In this document: positions 17,148-24,702 of the stretch, piece by piece
How positions within the stretch are numbered: the stretch's first letter is position 1
Layout of the letters: each line of letters starts with the position of its first letter
Source of the DNA: Austwickia sp. TVS 96-490-7B
Lineage (GTDB): Bacteria > Actinomycetota > Actinomycetes > Actinomycetales > Dermatophilaceae
Reading direction: 5' to 3'
Length of the DNA stretch: 64,000 bases
NCBI RefSeq assembly: GCF_019331795.1
Contig: NZ_JAHPZL010000004.1
Span: 177,870 to 241,869 of the forward strand
Made by a program: the position numbers and the translations under genes
The notes under the pieces: generated by a model
What the model saw: the letters and a program-made list of their open reading frames with translations, nothing else
Databases searched by the model: none
Told to the model about the DNA's origin: nothing

Positions 17148-18806
17148 TTACTGATCCGGGTCGATCTCCTCAAGCTGTCCGGCGTCAACCTCCCAGCGCC
17201 TCGTCAACCGGACGGTCTCCACCATGCGGCGGTCATGGGTCACCAACAACACTGTCCCCTCGAAGGCGTCGATGGCGTGTTCGAGTTGTTCGATGGCAGC
17301 CAGGTCAAGGTGGTTGGTGGGTTCATCGAGGACCAACAGGTTGACTCCGTTGGCTTGAAGCAGCCCCAGACCGGCGCGGGTCCGCTCCCCCGGCGACAGC
17401 GTGTCGCACGGGCGAGTGATGTGGTCTGCGAGCAGGCCGAATTTAGCCAACACGGTCCGTACGTCGGCGGTGGGCCAGGTCGGCACCTGGAGTGCAAAAA
17501 CCCGGCCGAGTTCCTCAGGAGTATCAAAAACCGCCCGGGCTTGATCGATTTCTCCGATGACGACGGCTGATCCCGGCGCGACATTCCCTTCATCAGGGGT
17601 GATACGCCCTAACAGCAGGCCGAGCAGGGTGGTTTTCCCCGCACCGTTGGGCCCGGTGATCGCGATGCGGTCACCGCGGTTGATCTGCAGATCCACTGGC
17701 CCTAAGCAGAAGTCACCGCGGCGTACCACGGCGGATCGGGCCGTGCAGACCACATCTCCAGATCGGGCGGCGGCAGCGATTGTCATCTGGAGCTGCCACT
17801 CCTTGCGGGGTTCGACCACCACATCGAGCCGCTCCAACATCCGATCCGACTGCCGGGCTTTCGATGCTTGTTTCTCTGCGTTAGCTCGATGACGATGCGC
17901 GATGAACTTATCTTTCTCCGCGCCAGATTTCTTCGCGCGCACCGCTGCTTTGACACCTTTACTCATCCAGGCGCGCTGCCGACGAGCACGGGCTTCCAAC
18001 TCGGATTTGCGTTCGGCGTACTGTTCGTAGCTTTCCTGGGCGCGCCGCCGGGCGATGCTGCGTTCCTCCAGGTAGGCGTCGTAGGAGCCGCCGTACACAG
18101 TGACCTGCTGCAATGCCCGGTCGATGTCGACGACTGAGGTGACCATCCGGGACAGGAACTCGCGGTCGTGGCTGACCAGGACGCAGGGGACGTCGAGTCC
18201 GGCGACGAAATCCTCCAGACGAGCTAGACCGGCACCGTCGAGGTCGTTGGTGGGTTCGTCGAGGAGGTAGGCGTCATATCGGGAGAGCAGCAAAGCGGCG
18301 AGCCCAACTCGGGCTGTTTGTCCACCGGAGAGGGAGGCCATACGGCGGTCCAGGTCCACCGTCAGACCCAGGTCTGCGGCGACGACGTCCAGGCGGTCGT
18401 CGAAGTCAGCGCCGCCTAGGGCCAGCCAGTCTTCTAATGCGGTGGAGTAGGTGTCGTCCGCGTCGGCCAGGCCAGCCGCGAGATCATGAGCGGTGTCTTC
18501 CAACGCCTGGCTGGCTGCGGCGACTCCGGTACGTCGGGCTAGCTGGTCGCGGATGGTCTCGCCGGGGCGGATGTCAGGTTGCTGGCGCAGGTAGCCCAGA
18601 TGCGCGTGGCGCGGGACGACACTCACTGTGCCACTCTCCGGTGGTCGCTCTCCGGCGAGGATCTGCAGCAAGGTGGTTTTGCCTGCACCGTTGGGGCCGA
18701 CCAGGCCGATGACATCGCCGGGGGCGACAATCAGATCCAGACCGGTGAAGAGTTCACGGTCCCCGACGGCGGCGGTCACGGACCTGGCCTGGAGGGTAGC
18801 GCTCAT
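17148..18806 (-). CDS. ABC-F family ATPase
   Basis: A 552-residue protein with two ABC ATPase domains and no membrane part, as in ABC-F translation factors. Domain 1 has Walker A GPNGAGKTT (37-45), LSGGQTARVGLA and LLDEPTNDLDG. The charged inter-domain linker (about 235-320, rich in Arg/Lys/Glu) is the P-site tRNA interaction motif region. Domain 2 has GPNGAGKTT, LSPGERTRAGLG and LDEPTNHLDL. Members rescue or tune ribosomes, and some give antibiotic resistance; which applies here cannot be read. ATG 18806 starts at the usual point just before the first ABC strand. Confidence 0.85.
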   Translation of the reverse strand: MSATLQARSVTAAVGDRELFTGLDLIVAPGDVIGLVGPNGAGKTTLLQILAGERPPESGTVSVVPRHAHLGYLRQQPDIRPGETIRDQLARRTGVAAASQALEDTAHDLAAGLADADDTYSTALEDWLALGGADFDDRLDVVAADLGLTVDLDRRMASLSGGQTARVGLAALLLSRYDAYLLDEPTNDLDGAGLARLEDFVAGLDVPCVLVSHDREFLSRMVTSVVDIDRALQQVTVYGGSYDAYLEERSIARRRAQESYEQYAERKSELEARARRQRAWMSKGVKAAVRAKKSGAEKDKFIAHRHRANAEKQASKARQSDRMLERLDVVVEPRKEWQLQMTIAAAARSGDVVCTARSAVVRRGDFCLGPVDLQINRGDRIAITGPNGAGKTTLLGLLLGRITPDEGNVAPGSAVVIGEIDQARAVFDTPEELGRVFALQVPTWPTADVRTVLAKFGLLADHITRPCDTLSPGERTRAGLGLLQANGVNLLVLDEPTNHLDLAAIEQLEHAIDAFEGTVLLVTHDRRMVETVRLTRRWEVDAGQLEEIDPDQ

Positions 18807-18992
18807 GTCCCCCATCCTGGGGTAAGTGGTGGTGAGCGCAAACCAGTTATCCCGCAGGGGCGCCGCAGCGCGCACAGACCGCGATGGGCCCATCCTCAGG
18901 AACCTGGCGTGCCACTACCATCGTTGCAGGAAGTGGATGTGACTTCCGTGGCGTGGGCGCCGGCGCCCCGACACCTCCGGGAAAGGCGAGGC

Positions 18993-20114
18993 ATGGGCCT
19001 GTTCGACGGTATTCGTAACCAGTTCATCGACATCATCGAGTGGCTGGACGACAGTCGCGACACGATCGTGTGGCGGTATCCCCGCAATGACAATGAGATC
19101 AAAAATGGCGCGAAGCTGATTGTGCGGGAATCTCAGGTCGCGGTGTTTGTCAATGAGGGCCAGATCGCGGACTCATTCAAGCCAGGCACCTACGAGCTAA
19201 CGACCCAGAACCTGCCGATCCTGTCTGACTTGAAGGGCTGGAAGTACGGTTTCAACTCGCCGTTTAAGGCTGAGGTGTACTTCGTGAATACCCGCCAGTT
19301 CACCGACCTGAAGTGGGGCACGCAGAACCCCATTATGGTCCGTGACCCGGAATTCGGGATGGTACGTCTACGGGCATTCGGTGGATATTCGATGCGGGTG
19401 ATCGAACCGACCCGATTGCTGCGTGAATTGGTCGGGACTGACCCGCAGTTCCGTACCGAGGAGGTCGGCGAGTACCTGCGGCAGATGGTCGTTGCCCGCT
19501 TGTCGAAGGCGTTGGCGACATCTGGGGTCAGCATGCTCGATCTGGCTGCCCGGCAGTCTGAGATCGGCAACTCAGTGGCTGCGGTGCTCTCGGAGGACTT
19601 GGATTCGGTGGGGATCACCATTCCGGCGTTCTTCATCGAGAACATCTCGGCCCCGCGTGAGGTCGAGGCGGCGCTGGATAAACGCACCTCGATGGGCGTG
19701 TTGGGCAACTTGGACAATTACGTGAAGTACCAGGGTGGGCAGGCGTTGGAGTCAGCCGCGGAGAACCCTGGCGGCGGAATGGGCTCCACGGTGGGCATGG
19801 GCATGGGCATGGGGATGGGGCAGGCGATGGCAGACGCGATGCGTCCGGCCGCGCCCGCACCGGCGCCGAGCGCTCCGGCGGCTCCTGCTCCCGGTGGGCC
19901 ACCGCCACTGCCAGTTCAGGAGCAGTGGTATGCCGGGGTTGATGGGCAGCAGGTCGGCCCGATGGGTCGTTCGGAGCTGATGGACCGGTTGCGCACTGGT
20001 CAATATCCAGGGTCAACGCTGGTGTGGCGGGCCGGGATGGCGGCGTGGACTGCGGCCGGTGAGGTCGCGGAGCTGACTGACCCGAATCGTCCTCCGGCTC
20101 TTCCCGGCCAGTGA
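18993..20114 (+). CDS. SPFH-domain protein with C-terminal GYF-like domain (YdjI type)
   Basis: A 373-residue protein. Residues 1-240 match the virion-core-protein-like SPFH family (MGLFDGIRNQFIDIIEW start, AVFVNEGQIADSFKPGTYEL, GGYSMRVIEP, FFIENISAP). A Gly/Met-rich stretch (GMGSTVGMGMGMGMGQAM) and a Pro/Ala linker lead to a GYF_2-like domain (about 312-365, EQWYAGVDGQQVGPMGRSELMDRLRTGQYPGSTLVWRAGMAAW). ATG 18993 has GAAAGGCGAG upstream; the longer frame runs into divergent sequence. The stop overlaps the next GTG by 4 bases. The pair SPFH plus zinc-ribbon protein recurs in bacteria, and a role in membrane organisation or stress is only inferred. Confidence 0.85.
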   Translation: MGLFDGIRNQFIDIIEWLDDSRDTIVWRYPRNDNEIKNGAKLIVRESQVAVFVNEGQIADSFKPGTYELTTQNLPILSDLKGWKYGFNSPFKAEVYFVNTRQFTDLKWGTQNPIMVRDPEFGMVRLRAFGGYSMRVIEPTRLLRELVGTDPQFRTEEVGEYLRQMVVARLSKALATSGVSMLDLAARQSEIGNSVAAVLSEDLDSVGITIPAFFIENISAPREVEAALDKRTSMGVLGNLDNYVKYQGGQALESAAENPGGGMGSTVGMGMGMGMGQAMADAMRPAAPAPAPSAPAAPAPGGPPPLPVQEQWYAGVDGQQVGPMGRSELMDRLRTGQYPGSTLVWRAGMAAWTAAGEVAELTDPNRPPALPGQ

Positions 20115-21463
20115 GTCAGCCTCCTGTCCCACCGCTCCCGCCGTTTCCAGGGTCAGGAAACGGCGGAGCGGGGCCTGCCGGGGGTGGGGCGCCCGGACCT
20201 GCCGGGCCTGGTCCGATGCCGACACCTTCCGGTCCTGCGCCGAGCTGGCCTGGTCCGGATGCCCCGGCCGGTACGGCAGCGCCAACACCAGCTGTTCCGG
20301 TATCAACGACGTTCCCCTGTGTGGCTTGCGGGGCACATCTGGCTTTCCAGCCCGGCGCGCACTCCTTGCGATGTCCTTATTGTGGCGCTGACCAGCCGGT
20401 CCCCGACGATGGTTCAGACGATTCCATCGATGAGCATGACTACGAAGCGTGGCTGCGATCAGCAGATAAGCCCCGCGGGCTGACTGGGCCACATGTGGTG
20501 TCCTGTCCGCGGTGCGCGGCAACGACCACCACCACTGACATTTCGCTGCCATGTCCGTTCTGTAGCGCGCCAATTGTGGTGGCAGTCGACCCTGGGGAGC
20601 AGATCGTCCCAGAAGGGGTGGTGCCTTTCGGGATCGACAAGTCCGCAGCGAACACCTCGATCCGGCAGTGGACGGGGTCACGCTGGTTTGCACCGAACGA
20701 TTTGAAAAAAGTCGGGACGGCGGAGCGGTTAAACGGCACCTATGTGCCGCATTGGACGTACGACGCAGCGACGACGTCACAGTACTCGGGGATGCGTGGC
20801 ATCTATTACTACGTCACGGAGACTTACACCGACAGTGACGGGCGGACCCAAACTAGGCAGGTGCGGCACACCCAGTGGTGGCCAGTGTCGGGCACGGTGT
20901 ATCGGGGTTTTGACGATGTCTTGGTGATCGGGTCCAACAGACTGGCACCTGATGACGTGGAGCGGTTGACTCCGTGGGTGCTGGATTCGGCTGTTCCCTT
21001 CAAGCAAGGTTTCCTCGCCGGATATCAAACATTGCGATACGACGTGGAACCCGAGCAGGGATTGGAGGTCGCCAAGGAGCGGATGCAGTCGGTGATCCAC
21101 AACGACTGTCTCGCGGATATCGGTGGCGATGAGCAGCAGGTGTTGTCGGTAAACACCGCCTACAGTCAAGTGACTTTCAAATTAATGCTGTTGCCGGTGT
21201 GGGTTGCCGGATATCTCTATCGCGGGAAGACGTATACCGTTTACGTCAATGCGCACACTGGTTCTGTGGTGGGTGAGCGGCCGTACAGCATCCCAAAGAT
21301 CGTTGCCGCTGTGTTGGCCGCGCTGCTGGTGTTGGGTGTGATCGTGGGTGTCTACCTCAGTCAGCAGAAGAAGTCACCGCGTCCGTCCAAGTCGTCGATC
21401 AACCGGTCCCAGGTGATGGACGTGCCAGCTGACATGCTCCACCGCATGGCTTTTGCCCCATGA
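20111..21463 (+). CDS. zinc-ribbon membrane-anchored protein partner of the SPFH protein
   Basis: A 450-residue protein. The first 65 residues are Pro/Gly-rich. Two zinc ribbons follow: CVACG...CPYCG (about 69-92) and CPRC...CPFC (about 132-153). The middle region is typical of TFIIB-zinc-ribbon/YdjH-like proteins (FGIDKSAANTSIRQWTGSRWFAPNDL, NGTYVPHWTYDAATTSQYSGMRG, LPVWVAGYLYRGKTYTVYVNAHTG). One membrane helix (about 397-418) is near the C-terminus. The GTG start is coupled to the preceding stop (GTGA). Confidence 0.8.
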   Translation: MSQPPVPPLPPFPGSGNGGAGPAGGGAPGPAGPGPMPTPSGPAPSWPGPDAPAGTAAPTPAVPVSTTFPCVACGAHLAFQPGAHSLRCPYCGADQPVPDDGSDDSIDEHDYEAWLRSADKPRGLTGPHVVSCPRCAATTTTTDISLPCPFCSAPIVVAVDPGEQIVPEGVVPFGIDKSAANTSIRQWTGSRWFAPNDLKKVGTAERLNGTYVPHWTYDAATTSQYSGMRGIYYYVTETYTDSDGRTQTRQVRHTQWWPVSGTVYRGFDDVLVIGSNRLAPDDVERLTPWVLDSAVPFKQGFLAGYQTLRYDVEPEQGLEVAKERMQSVIHNDCLADIGGDEQQVLSVNTAYSQVTFKLMLLPVWVAGYLYRGKTYTVYVNAHTGSVVGERPYSIPKIVAAVLAALLVLGVIVGVYLSQQKKSPRPSKSSINRSQVMDVPADMLHRMAFAP

Positions 21464-21524
21464 GTCCGTCTTGTCCTTGGGGTCGGGGCGTGCTTCTGCA
21501 CGTCCTAGCCCTACGCTGAGTCGC

Positions 21525-22184
21525 ATGCCGTCGCTGCCGTTGTTTCCGCTGGGTGCAGTCCTGATCCCTGGGCAGGAGATGCCGTTGCGCATCGTCGAAG
21601 GCCGGTATCTGGTGCTGTTGCGGGATCTGCTGCGACGCCGGTCTGCGCAGGAATGCGACGAGGTGGGGATCATTGGCGTCCAGGCCGGTCACCAGCGCGG
21701 CCCTGAGGGCACCATGGCGCTGCACGATGTGGGCTGCGCTGCGTCGTTGGTGGCAGTCGATGAGGGCGATTCAGGCTCCTTTGAAGTGGTGGTGCGTGGG
21801 GTGCGTCGGTTCCGGCTGGATGGGGTGGAGGAGCACCGCCGTACGCCGTACCTGACGGGCTTTGTGACGTGGCTGCCGGAACGCATCAGGGACACCGAGT
21901 CGGTGGTGGCGCTGTCTGAGCGGCTGCGGACCGCGATCCGGGGATACCGGGACGAATTGGGGATGGAGGAATCAGCGCTGCCGTTGGATCCGGTGGAGCT
22001 GTCCTGGCAGACGATGGAGCACGTGCTGATGGACCTTCCTGATCGTCAGCGCCTCCTGGCTGCGAAGGATGTGGATTCCCGATTGCGGCTGGGGCTGACT
22101 CTGGTCCGCCAGGAGATGATCCTCCAGCGGGAGCTGCTCGCTTTCCCGGGTGCCTATGCGCCTATCGAACCGGCACTGAACTGA
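21525..22184 (+). CDS. Lon substrate-binding (LON) domain protein
   Basis: A 219-residue stand-alone N-terminal Lon domain protein: MPSLPLFPLGAVLIPGQEMPLRIVEGRYLVLLRDLL is the standard opening, and FEVVVRGVRRFRLDGVE follows. It lacks the AAA and protease domains, so it is not a protease; such proteins are widespread in actinobacteria and may bind peptides. ATG 21525 matches the family start, while the upstream frame overlaps the zinc-ribbon gene. Confidence 0.85.
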   Translation: MPSLPLFPLGAVLIPGQEMPLRIVEGRYLVLLRDLLRRRSAQECDEVGIIGVQAGHQRGPEGTMALHDVGCAASLVAVDEGDSGSFEVVVRGVRRFRLDGVEEHRRTPYLTGFVTWLPERIRDTESVVALSERLRTAIRGYRDELGMEESALPLDPVELSWQTMEHVLMDLPDRQRLLAAKDVDSRLRLGLTLVRQEMILQRELLAFPGAYAPIEPALN

Positions 22185-22462
22185 AGACCCTATCGCGGCA
22201 CTTCAACAGTCGAAATGATGTCATCATCATGACTTCTCAATCAGAGAAAGCATGAACATGCGGGCTTTATATACGTGATAGTGCACCCTTTGATGACAAT
22301 CTGACCAATGTGGAGACTCATCACAACTACTTTTGATGGATTCCTCACTGCGCCAGCGCGTCTCATGCTAGGGTGCACACATCGACATTGCGCAACAAAA
22401 AGGGACGGTGGCCTTTTGATTCATTATGCCGAGCCAGCAACTGGTGAGATCAGGAGAGGATA

Positions 22463-22672
22463 ATGTCAAACATTTCCTTATCGCTGATGCTATCCGTCGT
22501 GGTCACAGTGGTGATCGGATCTCCCCTCAACAACCCCTTGGGTGATCCATTGAGCATCGCCGTGACGTCGATGCTCTTCGCTGTCACGTGGGGCACCGCT
22601 TATGCCTTGATGGCGGGGTTTGATAAGTACGTCACCCCCCGATTGTCCGGCAATAAGGGCATCGCTGATTAA
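22463..22672 (+). CDS. small membrane protein, unknown
   Basis: A 69-residue protein with two hydrophobic segments (about 3-20 and 31-52) separated by SPLNNPLGDP. A good ribosome site, AGGAGAGG at 22452-22459, precedes ATG 22463. It lies in AT-richer sequence just outside the pheA island and is followed by a strong hairpin. Family not recognised. Confidence 0.6.
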   Translation: MSNISLSLMLSVVVTVVIGSPLNNPLGDPLSIAVTSMLFAVTWGTAYALMAGFDKYVTPRLSGNKGIAD

Positions 22673-22688
22673 TTGAGGTGCACCGCCC

Positions 22689-22727
22689 GTGAGGCCGGGG
22701 ATATCCTGAAGGTATCCCTGGCCTCAC
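22689..22727. terminator. strong hairpin, probably the original shared terminator with pheA
   Basis: GTGAGGCCGGGGATA (22689-22703) pairs with TATCCCTGGCCTCAC (22713-22727), a 15-bp stem with one G-T pair. The island repeat begins 16 bases further on. Without the island, pheA would end about 20 bases from this hairpin. Confidence 0.75.
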
Positions 22728-22742
22728 CGCCACGATAAATTG

Positions 22743-22768
22743 AATAATTGAGGGCGGTATTCACGAGG
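22743..22768. repeat. left copy of the 26-bp direct repeat (att-like)
   Basis: A 26-base sequence that recurs at 24677-24702 with a single difference (position 15, G here and T there). Its second half is the 3' end of the pheA coding sequence read on the other strand. This is what a site-specific integration into the 3' end of pheA would leave at the distal end. Confidence 0.7.
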
Positions 22769-22839
22769 CGTTAGCGACCCACCCCCTACACCCCGGGAAG
22801 CAATCGATACACGCTTGTCACCATGCACATATATAAAAA

Positions 22840-22900
22840 CATCGGCCGCTTTGAGCTCATTGGGTTAGCTGACTCAAATCTCTCAGGGAAGCGGCCGATG
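22840..22900 (+). promoter_or_regulatory. hairpin that sequesters the transposase start
   Basis: CATCGGCCGCTT (22840-22851) and AAGCGGCCGATG (22889-22900) form a perfect 12-bp stem. The 3' arm contains the transposase ATG (22898-22900) and part of the AGGGAAG ribosome site (22885-22891). In transcripts reading in from outside this would block translation, a known safety device of insertion sequences (IS10, IS50). Confidence 0.6.
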
Positions 22901-23488
22901 CGGTGCCAGTTTACAACAGGACTCGATCACGATGCACTCGCCAGGCGGGTAATCGAGATTTTTCACTCCCGGGGAGAGGACTTCAGCAGACACCGGTTGG
23001 CCATCAAAGAACAAGTTATCCTCACCATGGAACTCCTACGGAACAATCTGTCACAGATATTCCTTGCTGATCTGCTAGATATTTCACAACCCACCACCTC
23101 TCGCATCTATCGCAGGATGCTCCTCGTCATCGATGAAGCCCTGACCTTCACCGGCATCTCCTTTGAGGAAGCCGCTAGTGATGGACGAGTGATCTTGATC
23201 GACGGCACGTAAGTCCCAACTGGCAACCGCCCAGCTCAGGGGCAAGAGGTCACCAAAGCCAGCTACTCCGGCAAACGCCGGTGCCAGTGTGTAAGCATCC
23301 AGGTTGCCTCAACTTTGACCGGACAACTCCTTGCCACGTCTATGCCCGTTCCTGGAGCTCGACACGACTCCCCTGCCCTCGACCTCACCGGCTGGTCACA
23401 CATCCGCACGAAACACCACACACCATGGATCGCCGACACCGCCTACATCGCCCAGGGCGCACTGGCACCCCTCAAAAAGAAGAAATGA
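22898..23488 (+). pseudogene. IS5-like/DDE_Tnp_4 transposase, broken
   Basis: From ATG 22898 the frame reads as a transposase of the HTH plus DDE_Tnp_4 type: N-terminal HTH (IFLADLLDISQPTTSRIYRRM), then VILIDGT and an in-frame TAA at 23210-23212. Reading continues in the same frame with PTGN, YSGKRRCQCVSIQVAS, PVPGARHDSPAL and WIADTAYI up to TGA 23486-23488. The catalytic Asp of LIDGT and the second Asp (ARHDS) are visible; the C-terminal third with the catalytic Glu is missing or scrambled at the repeat at 23524. It cannot make a full transposase. Confidence 0.8.
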
Positions 23489-23523
23489 AAAGAGCGAACC
23501 GACAATGAAAAACATTACAACAA

Positions 23524-23549
23524 AGGGCGTTATTCACGAGGCATTAGCG
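23524..23549. repeat. internal copy of the island repeat
   Basis: It shares 26 bases with 22751-22776 (two differences), extending beyond the 26-bp repeat on the right side (GCATTAGCG here, GCGTTAGCG at the left copy), but lacks the AATAATTG part on the left. The island therefore looks like two units joined at this site. Confidence 0.55.
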
Positions 23550-23808
23550 GCTCGCGCCCTGAAATTATGTCGACTTCCGAATGATCTGCATGAAATAACC
23601 TCGGAATACATAAAGCAGCGCCGCGCTCCCCAATGGAGCCCACTCCGTTTTAAAGAATGCCAGGGTGCCCTTCCGTCGGACCTTCCTCCATGCCATCATG
23701 TCTCTTTGTGTCCAGGAGTCAGATCACAGCATGCGGGCGCCAAAATGAGCAGAGGAACCAACATTCATTAACCGTCACCATGTCGTTAAATTAATCGCCA
23801 CGGAGGTC

Positions 23809-23837
23809 TTGTCGCAGACAAGTATCTTTGGTATGGT
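23809..23837 (+). promoter_or_regulatory. candidate promoter for the peptide gene
   Basis: TTGTCG at 23809-23814, a 17-base spacer and TATGGT at 23832-23837 resemble a vegetative promoter about 40 bases before GTG 23876. Unproven. Confidence 0.35.
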
Positions 23838-23875
23838 TCGATTACTTCCTTGACACACATTCTTAGGGGGTAAAA

Positions 23876-24445
23876 GTGCGATATGTAAGTCTCATCTCTT
23901 ATTCTCTTTGCTCTACTCTATTCTTCGGAATTTCTTCTACCGCAGACGCTTCTGCATCAAATCTAGCCGACAACTCTCACAAAAAAATCAGTTTCATTAG
24001 CTACAGCTGATAATACTGTCGATACCGTAAAGCTCCAGCGGCTTTTATCACAGTGGGAATCAATGTCTCCGGAATCTGCAGCAAGGTGGCTGTTCCCGAA
24101 CGACATCTCTTTACAAAAAGAGTACATTGAGGCCGAGCATGCACTTCAAAAAGCTAAAAAATCAAATCGATCCAATGGATATGCATTGCCTGCGGTAATT
24201 GCGGTAGCAATTCCAGTTGTTGGCGCCTGCGCAATGGGTGCACTCGGGTCGGCTGGCGCCCATACGGTAGTTCACTATGTAAGAGCAAAAAAATTGACTC
24301 AGCAGAAAATTATGCATGGGGTGCGGTTGAAGGGTGCCTTTCATCTTCTATACCGGGTGGTGTGGCTCTTTCTTGGATGTTTAAAAAGTTTAAGAAACCT
24401 ATCATGAATGCCGTCATTGCGATAATTATTAAGGCGACTCAATGA
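23876..24445 (+). CDS. candidate secreted membrane-active peptide precursor, frame interrupted at two A7 tracts
   Basis: GTG 23876 has a strong ribosome site (TAGGGGG, 23864-23870) and opens a signal peptide (MRYVSLISYSLCSTLFFGIS, cleavage near ADASA). The frame runs into AAAAAAA at 23981-23987 and stops at TGA 24008-24010. Skipping one A there opens a frame with TADNTVDTVKLQRLLSQWES, an amphipathic charged region and a Gly/Ala-rich hydrophobic segment (PAVIAVAIPVVGACAMGALG). At a second AAAAAAA (24287-24293) a one-base backward shift restores the first frame (NYAWGAVEGCLSSSIPGGVA, then WMFKKFKKPIMNAVIAIIIK), ending at TGA 24443-24445, which overlaps the next ATG (ATGA). The overlap, signal peptide and cationic-hydrophobic end suggest one real gene, perhaps bacteriocin-like. 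The two shifts could be sequencing errors, decay or slippage. Confidence 0.45.
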
Positions 24446-24681
24446 TCGACACCTCTCGCGCAAATCAGGAAAAGAACGAAAAGCACTGGGTTTTACATGT
24501 CCAGGCTTTCTCATATGCGCTGCTTTTTCTGGCAGTTTATGTTGCCGACAAGAGCTTAAGAGTGGGTGGCTATGGATTCCACGACTATGTGATTGCCGCA
24601 ATAGTACACTTGGCGCTAGGTTACCCATTTGCGCTTTGTGCGATTATATTCATAAACAAACTTAAGGAGAAATATAAATAA
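24442..24681 (+). CDS. small membrane protein, possible immunity partner
   Basis: A 79-residue protein with two hydrophobic helices (about 20-36 and 47-70), a polar basic N-terminus and the tail KLKEKYK. ATG 24442 overlaps the stop of the preceding frame (ATGA), so they are translationally coupled. Its stop codon lies inside the right island repeat. Immunity function is inferred only from size, topology and position next to a candidate secreted toxic peptide. Codon use is AT-rich, unlike the chromosome. Confidence 0.55.
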   Translation: MIDTSRANQEKNEKHWVLHVQAFSYALLFLAVYVADKSLRVGGYGFHDYVIAAIVHLALGYPFALCAIIFINKLKEKYK

Positions 24682-24702
24682 TTGAGGGCGTTATTCACGA
24701 GG
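24677..24702. repeat. right copy of the 26-bp direct repeat, in the pheA 3' end
   Basis: The last 12 bases of this repeat (24691-24702) are the final codons and TAA stop of pheA on the minus strand. The other copy is at 22743-22768. Confidence 0.7.

Larger units (their letters stand above)
23489..23875. other. island segment with no convincing gene
   Basis: It holds the partial internal copy of the island repeat (23524-23549) and the likely promoter of the peptide gene. A frame from ATG 23505 to 23771 could encode 88 residues, but it looks like fused fragments and has no recognisable domain or ribosome site. Confidence 0.4.
22743..24702. mobile_element. small AT-rich island inserted at the 3' end of pheA
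   Basis: About 1.93 kb between two near-identical 26-base direct repeats. It carries a broken DDE transposase, a partial third repeat copy at 23524-23549, a candidate secreted peptide gene and a small membrane protein gene. Base composition is much more AT-rich than either side. It separates pheA from the hairpin at 22689-22727. No integrase or relaxase is encoded, so it is either a decayed element or one moved by a recombinase encoded elsewhere. Confidence 0.6.

Noticed and set aside
23331-23771. 146-residue open frame in the island
   Set aside because: It spans the end of the transposase pseudogene in another phase and the internal repeat; it looks like fused fragments.
23850-23855. TTGACA as -35 of a promoter for the peptide gene
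   Set aside because: A -10 at the right distance would fall on the start codon; the TTGTCG/TATGGT pair further upstream fits better.
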